DNA of 64,000 nucleotides, from positions 7,224,922 to 7,288,921 of the forward strand of contig NZ_CP009283.1 of the NCBI RefSeq assembly GCF_000758625.1, read 5' to 3'. Position numbers and translations under genes: made by a program. This DNA comes from Paenibacillus sp. FSL R7-0273. GTDB taxonomy: Bacteria; Bacillota; Bacilli; Paenibacillales; Paenibacillaceae. Of the stretch, positions 7,671 to 15,101 are shown piece after piece. The notes below the pieces were generated by a model, which saw only the letters and a list, made by a program, of their open reading frames with translations, made no database searches and was not told the DNA's origin. Numbering within the stretch: position 1 is the stretch's first letter; every line of letters begins with the position of its first letter.

Positions 7671-9425
7671 TCACCTCGGTATATTAATTATAAATCTTGC
7701 ACCTGACGTGTAATTAGGGTCAAGAGTAATAGTTCCACCTTGCATTTTTAATATATTCCAAATTATAAATAACCCTAAGCCCTCGCCTTCGCCAGGAGGT
7801 TTTGTGGAGAAGAAAGGCTCAAATATCTTCCTTCTTGCTTCAAATGGCACGCCTTTACCAGTATCCTCAAATATTATTGATGTACGTTTTTTATTTTGAC
7901 TAACTCTGATATTAATATTTTTTTCTGTCACTTTGATTTGTTCTTTTATTGAGTAAATTGAGTTAATTAGCATATTACTAATTACTTGTTCAAATTTAAC
8001 TGGGTCAAACACCATTAATATAGTTTCTTCAGCAAGAATATTTACATTTATTTTTTCCTTTTTTAATCGAGCTTCCTCTGCATTTATTCTCTTTTTGATC
8101 AATTGTATTAAGTTGAATTCCTGCACTAGACTTTTACTTGAGGTTAACGGTGAAAGTCTTTTTATTAGATTTCCCATACGCTCTGTTTCTTCTAATACAG
8201 AATCAAATACCTTGTATACCACTAGCAGGTCATTGTTAACTTTTAATAACTCCCGATAGAATTGGATTGTATATCTAATATTTGTAATAGGCTGTCCGAG
8301 TTCATGAGAGATTCCAGTTGTTAATTCGCTTATTGCTGCGAGTTGCTTTTGATGGTCTAGTTCGGAGTATAATTCTTGTATTTTTGACCATATTCCTTCT
8401 TCCGACTCTTTAAGTGCTTGTGAAAACTTTGTCTCATGAATTACGGTCGTTTGATGATTTAAAATCCCAAAATTTTTAATTTTTTCTTTTAATGCATTAG
8501 CTTTTTCAAGCATACCGAATTTCAAGTAAAAGTTAATAATAGTTTTATTGATTGGTAGACTATCTGAGCCACTTCTCTCCATTTTTGAAAGTATATTATT
8601 AACTTGCTCTAGATCATTTTGACTTTCAAAATAATAAACGAGTTCATACAAAATGTTAAAATCATTTAGTTTTAAAATGTCTGGGTATTTTGATAAAACA
8701 ATATCTGCTGCTAAATAATTACTCGATTTACGACATATCCTAAAAAGAGATCTGATAATTACAGGATCTTTTTGTAAATCTAAGATTGATGTGGCTACTT
8801 GAATAGCTTTCTCAAACTCTCCTATTTTTTCATAAATAGAAACAGAATATTTATCGGCAGCTAAGGTCTTTTGTATTCTTGGTTTATCTAAAATGACCTT
8901 ATCAAGAATAAAAGCTACCTTCTTTTTATCTGTTGTCTCAACAAGATTTAATGAGTCCACAAATTCTTGAAATACAAAGTTTTTTTTATTGAGTATAGCC
9001 TTTATCATTTCTATTTCATCATTTAACTCTAAGGTGTCAAAATCATATTTTATAGCTTCTTCTATTCCGCCAAACAAGCTCAAATTAGCTCCTGGTAAAT
9101 GACAAATATCTAATATCTTTTGCTGAAATGCTAGTAGTTGTTGGGAGTTTAGGACAGTTTTAAGTCTAGTGTAGCGCTTCAAAAAATTTTTCATGGACAT
9201 TTTATTATCAATTCTTTTTAAATACTCTAAATATGCTTTTATACTTTGGTCATAAAGGTGATTTTGATTATATATGTCACCAAGAATTAAATAAAAAAAA
9301 TTTTCTTCAGGAAATTGATATATTGCTTTTAAACATAAATTTGTCGCTTCAGTCAAATCACCAATTTGTCTACTTTCTTTGATTTTATTTCCTAACATAT
9401 ATTTATTTGTATCTGCTTCTATCAT
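7671..9425 (-). CDS. cytoplasmic histidine kinase with TPR-like helical sensor region
   Basis: 584 residues from the ATG at 9425, which follows AAAAGGACGGGG. No signal peptide or membrane segment is visible, so it senses inside the cell. Residues 1 to about 330 are helical and contain repeat-like stretches that resemble tetratricopeptide repeats (for example LGDIYNQNHLYDQSIKAYLEYL and a second near YEKIGEFEKAIQVATSIL). A coiled region leads to the dimerisation box with H374 in GISHELGQPI. The ATPase domain shows the N box (SNMLINSIYSI), G1 (EDTGKGV), F box (FEPFFSTKP) and G2 (GEGLGLFI). The kinase class resembles NtrB-like enzymes. It heads the island operon kinase-regulator-PIN. The ligand is unknown. 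Confidence 0.85.
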   Translation of the reverse strand: MIEADTNKYMLGNKIKESRQIGDLTEATNLCLKAIYQFPEENFFYLILGDIYNQNHLYDQSIKAYLEYLKRIDNKMSMKNFLKRYTRLKTVLNSQQLLAFQQKILDICHLPGANLSLFGGIEEAIKYDFDTLELNDEIEMIKAILNKKNFVFQEFVDSLNLVETTDKKKVAFILDKVILDKPRIQKTLAADKYSVSIYEKIGEFEKAIQVATSILDLQKDPVIIRSLFRICRKSSNYLAADIVLSKYPDILKLNDFNILYELVYYFESQNDLEQVNNILSKMERSGSDSLPINKTIINFYLKFGMLEKANALKEKIKNFGILNHQTTVIHETKFSQALKESEEGIWSKIQELYSELDHQKQLAAISELTTGISHELGQPITNIRYTIQFYRELLKVNNDLLVVYKVFDSVLEETERMGNLIKRLSPLTSSKSLVQEFNLIQLIKKRINAEEARLKKEKINVNILAEETILMVFDPVKFEQVISNMLINSIYSIKEQIKVTEKNINIRVSQNKKRTSIIFEDTGKGVPFEARRKIFEPFFSTKPPGEGEGLGLFIIWNILKMQGGTITLDPNYTSGARFIINIPR

Positions 9426-9516
9426 TAAGCCCCGTCCTTTTCTTGGTAATTTACACCAACTCAATAAAGGTATTCTTCATTAAATAATGATTCCCTTCTG
9501 AATTTAAAAAAATTAA

Positions 9517-9996
9517 CTACTTATGATACGGCTCCCCCCGATTTATCTTCACCGCGCGATAAATCTGCTCCACCAGCACCAGCCGCATGAGCTGATGGGG
9601 CAGCGTCATGCGGCCGAAGCTCATGCGCTGCTGGGCGCGGCGCATCACGTCATCGGAGAGGCCATGGCTGCCTCCGATGACGAACACGACATGGCTCGTC
9701 CCGTAGGTGCCGAGCCGGTCGATTTCCGCGGCAAGCTCCTCGGAGCTCCAGAGCTTGCCGTCGATCGCGAGCGCAATGACATGTGCATCGCTCTTGATGT
9801 GCGCGAGGATGCGCTCTCCCTCGCGCGTTTTGACCTGGACCACTTCAGCATCGCTGAGATTGTCCGGTGCTTTTTCATCCGCCACCTCAATCACCTGGAA
9901 CTTGAGGTATGGCGTCAGCCGCTTGGCATACTCTGCGATGCCGCTGACCAAATATTTTTCCTTTAATTTGCCTACGCCAATAATTTGAATGAACAT
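9517..9996 (-). CDS. rlmH: 23S rRNA pseudouridine-1915 N3-methyltransferase RlmH
   Basis: 159 residues, the exact usual length. RlmH methylates pseudouridine 1915 in helix 69 of 23S rRNA using S-adenosylmethionine. It starts [15 protein letters not shown] and has the SPOUT-class binding segment [17 protein letters not shown] and the conserved end [13 protein letters not shown]. The ATG at 9996 has GGAGG five bases upstream; an ATG at 10008 lacks a site. The last codons, CCG TAT CAT AAG, form the right-hand repeat of the AT-rich island, the same place where SCC elements insert in staphylococci (orfX). The gene itself is intact. Confidence 0.95.
   Translation of the reverse strand: MFIQIIGVGKLKEKYLVSGIAEYAKRLTPYLKFQVIEVADEKAPDNLSDAEVVQVKTREGERILAHIKSDAHVIALAIDGKLWSSEELAAEIDRLGTYGTSHVVFVIGGSHGLSDDVMRRAQQRMSFGRMTLPHQLMRLVLVEQIYRAVKINRGEPYHK
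9519..9531. repeat. right direct repeat (att-like site) within rlmH 3' end
   Basis: ACTTATGATACGG, identical to 6521-6533. On the coding strand it covers CCG TAT CAT AAG plus the first base of the TAG stop of rlmH. Confidence 0.7.
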
Positions 9997-10008
9997 GATA
10001 TCCTCCAT

Positions 10009-10843
10009 ATGCCGGCCGGAAGCCGGCTGTTGCTCGTTAATGTGAATGTATAATAAGAAGGCAGATTGTAACTGCCTGCTCCGCCTTAATTTGTCCTGTA
10101 ATCTCTAATTCCATAAACGTTCTGCCGGATAACTCTTAGGCCAGTCCTTCTGCTCCCCGTTTCTCTACATCTTCCGCTGAAGCATCCAGGCTGCATAAAC
10201 ACGCTCTCCAAGCTCCCTATGACCAAGCTTACCATATCCCGATGCAGCTGTTTATTACTACGTACACTTTAAATGCTCACATTTCCAAAATGAGTTAGTG
10301 TAATTTTTCCTAGATTCCGTCTGAGCGGTAGGCGTACAGCATTTAGTTCGATTTTCGCCACCTAATTCCGCTGTTTCTTTGAATTTTCATCTATTAGGTG
10401 GAAAATAGTCACTTATTTTGGCCAAAATCCTTGAGTAGAGTAAAATCCGAGAAATTAAGTGTCGTTTTTCCAACTAACACCCTCTCACCCTGGCCAGAAC
10501 AAGAAATAGTTTACCTTTTTCCACTTAGATTAGTCACTGGTAGCCTGTAAGGTTACTTTCATTCATTCGTTAAGTAGATAGTCACCATAACTCCGCACTC
10601 TCAGCTACCTTTCTGCCCGAAACCCCCATATCCTTCGCCAATTACATTGTGCAACTTATACCGCCAAACATACAACCACGCACAAAAAGACCCTGCTACC
10701 GCAGAGTCTCCCAAATCTATGTTACTCCAGACATAAAGCCCGGCTTTCGGCGTCACACTCTACAACAAACTATCCCTGCATCCTAGAGCAACTATTATTA
10801 CCACGCTTTTACTCTGCACTCTTTACCCCTCACTCTGTACTCT
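10009..10843. other. 835-base spacer without genes, with repeat-like palindromic DNA
   Basis: No open frame with a ribosome binding site was found between rlmH and the ArsR gene. The middle part (about 10240-10560) is built of several short inverted repeats and purine/pyrimidine-rich strings such as TTTTGGCCAAAA, and reads like a degenerate member of the intergenic repeat sequences that are common in Paenibacillus genomes. The flanks (10010-10240 and 10560-10843) show nothing I can identify beyond scattered C-rich runs. Confidence 0.5.
10358..10428. repeat. inverted repeat plus palindrome in the rlmH-arsR spacer
   Basis: CCACCTAAT (10358-10366) and ATTAGGTGG (10393-10401) are a perfect 9-bp inverted repeat with a 26-base loop. 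ATTTTGGCCAAAAT (10415-10428) is a perfect 14-bp palindrome directly after it. No coding capacity; probably part of a dispersed intergenic repeat. Confidence 0.55.
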
Positions 10844-11188
10844 TCACTCTTCCATCCGCTCCCCAAACTCCACCGCCCCACCGGCAGCCTCATACGCCTC
10901 TAATATCGAATCCAGCACCCCCGGAAACCGCTCATTCAGATCCTCTTCCCGCAGCGACAAAATGCGCTGGGTGCCCTGTGCCCGTGTATGAACAACGCCT
11001 GATTCGCGCAGGGTGCGGGCGTGATGGGACAAGGTAGATTTGGCAATCGGTACCTTAAAGCTGTTGCAGGCCTGCTCGCCGTGCTTGCGGATTTCCGACA
11101 CAACATATAAACGGATAGGATCGCTAAGCGCATACAAAACAGAGGCAAGCTGTATGTCCTTGCGGTCCGGATGATGGAGCAGCTTCAT
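10844..11188 (-). CDS. ArsR/SmtB-type winged-helix repressor
   Basis: 114 residues. The ArsR fold is shown by ALSDPIRLYVVSEI in the first helices and the recognition helix region SKSTLSHHARTLRESGVV, followed by a wing (TRAQGTQRILSL). The metal-binding ELCVCDL motif of ArsR/SmtB sensors is absent, though one Cys lies before the recognition helix, so this is probably a non-metal or redox/drug sensor. It is transcribed away from the MFS exporter gene, with a 137-base shared control region that contains an inverted repeat. It therefore most likely represses that exporter and itself. AAAGGGG precedes the start at 11188. Confidence 0.85.
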   Translation of the reverse strand: MKLLHHPDRKDIQLASVLYALSDPIRLYVVSEIRKHGEQACNSFKVPIAKSTLSHHARTLRESGVVHTRAQGTQRILSLREEDLNERFPGVLDSILEAYEAAGGAVEFGERMEE

Positions 11189-11234
11189 ATATAAGACCCC
11201 TTTATAATAGAGATGATTATTTGCATCTTCCTAA

Positions 11235-11263
11235 TTGCATTTTACAACTTCGCATGCTATATT
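11235..11263 (+). promoter_or_regulatory. sigma-A promoter of the MFS exporter gene
   Basis: TTGCAT (11235-11240), 17-base spacer, TGC-TATATT (-10 at 11258-11263). Both hexamers are near consensus. Expected start lies inside or next to the operator at 11270-11287. Confidence 0.6.
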
Positions 11264-11269
11264 TCAATT

Positions 11270-11287
11270 GTTCGTAAGTAATCGAAC
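11270..11287. promoter_or_regulatory. candidate operator of the ArsR-type repressor
   Basis: GTTCG (11270-11274) and CGAAC (11283-11287) form an inverted repeat with an 8-base AT-rich spacer, directly downstream of the exporter -10 element. Size and place fit a dimeric ArsR-family site. Confidence 0.5.
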
Positions 11288-11325
11288 TATTAAACATTCA
11301 GAAACAAAGGAGTGGCACACCCACC

Positions 11326-12765
11326 ATGAACTCATTACATACATCCGGGGATACTGCCGGCAAAAACAGCGGTTCGCTCAATGGATCGCTCAATCCCCCC
11401 GCCCCAGAACCCATGCTCCCCCGCGAGGGCCTGCTGACCCTGCTGTTCAGCGTAGCTGTCGTACTGGTCATTATGAACACGGCGATGTTCAATCTGGCGC
11501 TGCCGGATGTGACTGAAGCCTTCGGCATTACGGCAGCATCGGCATCCTGGATTGTGACCGGATATTCCATTATGTTCTCGATTGCTTCTATTACGTACAG
11601 CAGGCTGTCTGATTTCCTGCCGATCCGACGGCTGCTGATTATCGGCCTGCTGACACTGGGGCTGTCCGCTGTAGCCGGCTTCTTCAGCACGAACTTCATC
11701 TTCCTGCTGATCGTACGGATTCTGCAGGCATCCGGTGCGGGAGCCGTTATGTCGCTGTCGCTCGTCCTGTTCACCCGTTATGTCCCGCAGGCCCGCCGCG
11801 GCAAAGCCATGGCAACCATCATGTCTGCCGTTTCGCTCGGACTGGGGCTTGGTCCGGTAGCGGGCGGCTCGATCGTCGAGTATCTGGGCTGGCACTGGCT
11901 GTTCGCGGTTACGGCCGCAATTCTGCTGCTGGTGCCGCTGTTTATGGTGCTGCTTCCTAAGGAAATACCCGCACGCGGCTCATTCGACATCCTGGGCGGG
12001 CTTTTCCTCGGGATCGGAACGACCGGTTTACTGCTGTTCCTGACTAGCGGCCTGTGGGTTGCGCTAATTGCCGGAATCATTGCGATTGTCCTGTTCGTTG
12101 GCCGCATCCGCAGCACCCCTGATCCGTTCGTGATGCCGGCGCTATTTGCTAACCGTTCCTATCTCGTGCTTGCCCTGGTCGGAGTCGCCTCTTACCTGTG
12201 CAGCTTCGCTACCCTGTTCCTGCTGCCGCAGATTCTGACCCACCGCTTCGGGTTCACGGCCAGCCATGCCGGGCTGGTGATTTTCCCTGGCTCCCTGCTG
12301 GCGATCTTCGTCTCCCGTGCTGTCGGCCGGGTCATTGACCGCTACGGCAATGCCGGGATCCTGCGCTACGCACCGCTGCTGGTGCTGCTGGCTACTGTGC
12401 TGTTCGCTTTCCTGGCTGGACAGTCCTGGGTCGCTGTTATGCTCGTTTATATGATTATGAGCCTGTCCTTTACTGTGCTATCGAGCAGCGTTTCCAATGA
12501 GATTTCACGCATCCTGCCATCCTCGCAGATCGGCTCAGGCATGGGACTGTTCCAGCTGCTGCAGTTCTTCAGCGGAGCATTCAGCGTGGCTATGGCTGCC
12601 AGCGCCCTGGAATGGCAAAAGAGTCTGCCGCTCTCTACGGCATACTCCAACATTTACTGGGGACTGTCGGTTGCCGCAATCATCGCAATCGTGTCCGCAT
12701 TTGCCTACCACCGCAGCAGCCGGGGCGGCCGGCTTACTCCAATGGCGGATGCAGCAGACGCCTAA
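11326..12765 (+). CDS. MFS drug:proton antiporter, DHA2-type (14 helices)
   Basis: 479 residues of membrane protein. The N-terminal ~30 residues are polar, then about 14 hydrophobic segments follow. Family signs are the loop 2-3 motif RLSDFLPIRRLL and the antiporter motif C-like GLGLGPVAGGSIVEYLGWHWLF, both typical of drug:H+ antiporter family 2 (QacA/EmrB relatives). It probably exports a toxic compound at the cost of the proton gradient; the substrate is unknown. The ATG at 11326 follows AAAGGAG. It is divergent from the ArsR gene, which is the likely repressor, and is followed by its own terminator. Confidence 0.88.
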   Translation: MNSLHTSGDTAGKNSGSLNGSLNPPAPEPMLPREGLLTLLFSVAVVLVIMNTAMFNLALPDVTEAFGITAASASWIVTGYSIMFSIASITYSRLSDFLPIRRLLIIGLLTLGLSAVAGFFSTNFIFLLIVRILQASGAGAVMSLSLVLFTRYVPQARRGKAMATIMSAVSLGLGLGPVAGGSIVEYLGWHWLFAVTAAILLLVPLFMVLLPKEIPARGSFDILGGLFLGIGTTGLLLFLTSGLWVALIAGIIAIVLFVGRIRSTPDPFVMPALFANRSYLVLALVGVASYLCSFATLFLLPQILTHRFGFTASHAGLVIFPGSLLAIFVSRAVGRVIDRYGNAGILRYAPLLVLLATVLFAFLAGQSWVAVMLVYMIMSLSFTVLSSSVSNEISRILPSSQIGSGMGLFQLLQFFSGAFSVAMAASALEWQKSLPLSTAYSNIYWGLSVAAIIAIVSAFAYHRSSRGGRLTPMADAADA

Positions 12766-12821
12766 ATCTGCATTATTTGCTGCTGATCGGCCGATTTCGG
12801 CGCTACCTCTTCACATACCAA

Positions 12822-12862
12822 AACACCCTCCAGACCGCTTCCGCGGCTGCAGGGTGTTCTTT
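12822..12862 (+). terminator. rho-independent terminator after the MFS gene
   Basis: AACACCCT (12822-12829) pairs with AGGGTGTT (12851-12858), with further pairing inside the stem, followed by CTTTT. An A run on the other side may let it serve the convergent yyzF transcript too. Confidence 0.7.
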
Positions 12863-12882
12863 TGAATAAATGACAGCAGTCC

Positions 12883-13050
12883 TTAGACCACCAGATATTC
12901 CCCATTCTTTTCACATTCCGCACATTTCGCCGGCGGGTCCCAGTCCGAGAACTCCGTCTCCTTCAGATCCACAACATCCGGTGCATCCTCGTACTCGTCC
13001 ACAAATCTGTCGATGGCCAGCTCAACGTGTTCTTTACATACTACATACAT
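12883..13050 (-). CDS. yyzF: small CxxH/CxxC protein (YyzF family)
   Basis: A 55-residue protein, too short for most gene calls. It reads MYVVCKEHVELAIDRFVDEY... and later AKCAECEKNGEYLVV, giving one CxxH near the start and one CxxC near the end, a likely zinc site. This matches the conserved Bacillales CxxH/CxxC family (BA_5709/YyzF), whose role is unknown. In Bacillus it sits beside rlmH and htrC; here the ArsR/MFS pair lies between it and rlmH. AAAGGG lies 12 bases before the ATG. Confidence 0.85.
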   Translation of the reverse strand: MYVVCKEHVELAIDRFVDEYEDAPDVVDLKETEFSDWDPPAKCAECEKNGEYLVV

Positions 13051-13153
13051 TCAATCAAGCATCCCTTTCTGTGCCGCTGCGGTGTATACTTCTACTATTG
13101 TTCTACCACACTTCCACGTAAAAAGGAACCTTCCGCGGCGCAAAAGTCCTGTC

Positions 13154-14932
13154 TTACTCAGCTTCCAAAAATTTCTCAACATCCCCGGCAATCACCTGGA
13201 GCGCATCCCGCCAAAAAGCCGGAGAATGTACATCAATATCCATCAGCCCGGCGGCCTCGGCAACATTCCGTGTGCTGGAGGCTGAGAGAAACTGCTCATA
13301 CCGGCTGACAAAAGCCTGCCCCTGCTTTTTATACTGCGCATATAGCCCCTTGGAGAACAGCAGCCCGAACGAGTACGGGAAGTTGAGGAACTCATTGCCT
13401 GCCATATAGTATCCGGCCTTGCTGATCCACTGGTAGGGATGGATGGAGTCCGGCAGCACGCTCTCACCGTAAGCAGCGGTCATCGACTCCAGCATAAGTT
13501 CATTTAGCTCATCCACGGAAAGATTACCGGTTTGTCTGCGCTCATATAGACTGCTCTCGAAGCAATACCGTGCATAGAAATCAACGATATAATATCCGGC
13601 ATCCGCCAGACTCCGCTCCAGAATAGCATCTGCTTCACCGGCAGGGGCACTCTGCAGCAGCTCACTGCTGATCAGACTCTCGCAAAAGATCGAGGCCGTC
13701 TCGGCAACCGGCACCGGATAATCCGAATTGACCATACTCTGCCCGGCAAGCCGGCTGCTGTGGTAAGCATGCCCGATCTCATGCGCCAGCACGCTCACAT
13801 CTATATAATTGCCGTGGAAGCTGGTAATCATCCGGCTCTCCCCAACCGGGAAGATATCAACACACATCCCGAAGCTTCCCTTACCGCTGCGCGGCTCGGC
13901 ATCGATCCAGCGCTGATCGAACACCTTTTGTGTAAAAGCGCCCAGCTCCGCACTAAACCTGCTGAAGCCGGAGACGATCATCGTCTGCGCCTGCTCATAG
14001 GTGATCATACCTGATGATTCCCCGCAGGCAGGGGCGAATATATCATAGAACGGAAGCGCTCCGGAGTGTCCCAGCAGCTCTGCTTTCTTCTTATAATACC
14101 GGTGGAACACCGGTAGGCTCTCCCGGATCGCCTGCAGCATTACTGCAAGCGTGGCTTCATCCATCCGCGAAGCCTCCAGCACCTTATGCAGCGGCGATCT
14201 ATATCCCCGCAGCCCATATACTGCCGCCGCTTCACCGGCGACGGCATTAATACAGGCCGCACTCTGCTCCGCTACACTCCGGCACGCTTCACCCTCGGCC
14301 GCTGCCGCTGCCTTCCGTACCGCTGCATCCAAATCATAGACCAGATTCCGCAGCTCTGACAGCGACACACTCTGGCTTTTTCCATCCAGCTCCAGCTCTG
14401 TCCGCAGCGTAGACAGCGTCCGCATATATAGCCGCTCCCACGCCTTTGAGCCGTTAGCCTGCATCCGGGCAATGACCGCCTCGCCCTCTGCACTCAGCAG
14501 ATGCTGCGACTTCCCCTGCAGCTCACGCAGATAAAAGCTATGCTCCGCAAGGTAAGCATTGTCTCCCAGGCTCGCCTCCAGATCCTCCGCACTAACTCCG
14601 GCCAGCCACTTGCTGAAGCTCACCCGGGCTTCCTCCGCCCCGATGCTGAGCTCCTCCAGCTCATCCATCAGATTGACGGCTTGCTCATTGCTGCTGTCGG
14701 CGCTGAAGATCAGCTCCGCATAGCTGAACAAGCGGAGGTAAATGCTTTTATAAGCGTTATATTGTTTAAGGAACTGCTCCATTATTCCGGAGGTATCCTG
14801 TCCATCCGGTAGCTGTGAGGCTGCCCAAGCTGCAAGCTTCCCGGCCATTGTCTCCACAAGCCTGCGGTCCTGCCGCAAAGGCTCCGACTGAAAGCCGGGA
14901 TAGATGCTGCTCAAATCCCATGTTAACTGCAT
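13154..14932 (-). CDS. pepF: M3-family oligoendopeptidase F
   Basis: 592 residues, the usual size for PepF. These zinc metallopeptidases cut short cytoplasmic peptides. The catalytic HExxH is in VLAHEIGHAYHSS (about residue 390), and the downstream glutamate ligand is in the ETASIFCESL segment about 25 residues later. The N-terminal half is helical, as in M3 enzymes that close over the active site. The start has an AGGAG-type site (minus strand, GAGAGG just before 14932). It stands alone between yyzF and a divergent DUF2252 gene. Known relatives take part in peptide turnover and, when overproduced, affect sporulation. Confidence 0.9.
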   Translation of the reverse strand: MQLTWDLSSIYPGFQSEPLRQDRRLVETMAGKLAAWAASQLPDGQDTSGIMEQFLKQYNAYKSIYLRLFSYAELIFSADSSNEQAVNLMDELEELSIGAEEARVSFSKWLAGVSAEDLEASLGDNAYLAEHSFYLRELQGKSQHLLSAEGEAVIARMQANGSKAWERLYMRTLSTLRTELELDGKSQSVSLSELRNLVYDLDAAVRKAAAAAEGEACRSVAEQSAACINAVAGEAAAVYGLRGYRSPLHKVLEASRMDEATLAVMLQAIRESLPVFHRYYKKKAELLGHSGALPFYDIFAPACGESSGMITYEQAQTMIVSGFSRFSAELGAFTQKVFDQRWIDAEPRSGKGSFGMCVDIFPVGESRMITSFHGNYIDVSVLAHEIGHAYHSSRLAGQSMVNSDYPVPVAETASIFCESLISSELLQSAPAGEADAILERSLADAGYYIVDFYARYCFESSLYERRQTGNLSVDELNELMLESMTAAYGESVLPDSIHPYQWISKAGYYMAGNEFLNFPYSFGLLFSKGLYAQYKKQGQAFVSRYEQFLSASSTRNVAEAAGLMDIDVHSPAFWRDALQVIAGDVEKFLEAE

Positions 14933-15101
14933 TTTTAACCTCTCCTTATATGTAGCTGCAGTAACCGCTGCTCCTCACATGCTTCCACCTCATTCTTCCT
15001 ATTTTCACGGATTAAGTTGCTTTAAGTATATCACGCTTGCCAAATTGCTAGTCTATGGAAATAATAGATTTAGTTAGATTAGCCCGAAAGGAGCCATACC
15101 C

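Larger units (their letters stand above)
6521..9531. mobile_element. AT-rich integrated island in the rlmH 3' end (SCC-like attachment)
   Basis: About 3 kb bounded by the exact 13-bp direct repeat ACTTATGATACGG (6521-6533 and 9519-9531). The right copy is the 3' end of rlmH. Inside, base composition drops sharply: the genes are visibly AT-rich with AT-ending codons, while rlmH and the nucleotidyltransferase on either side are GC-rich. The island holds one operon: histidine kinase, response regulator, PIN protein. On the rlmH strand the repeat reads CCGTATCATAAGT, close to the core at which staphylococcal SCC elements insert in the same gene. No recombinase, transposase or integrase is inside, so the element is either moved in trans or is a remnant. 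Repeats and composition are seen; the mechanism is inferred. Confidence 0.7.

Noticed and set aside
6521..9531. Classic VapBC toxin-antitoxin locus
   Set aside because: There is a PIN gene but no small antitoxin; the PIN protein is much longer than VapC and is preceded by a response regulator.
12870..13308. Plus-strand frames between the MFS gene and pepF
   Set aside because: They are low-complexity antisense of the yyzF gene and of its upstream region, without ribosome sites.
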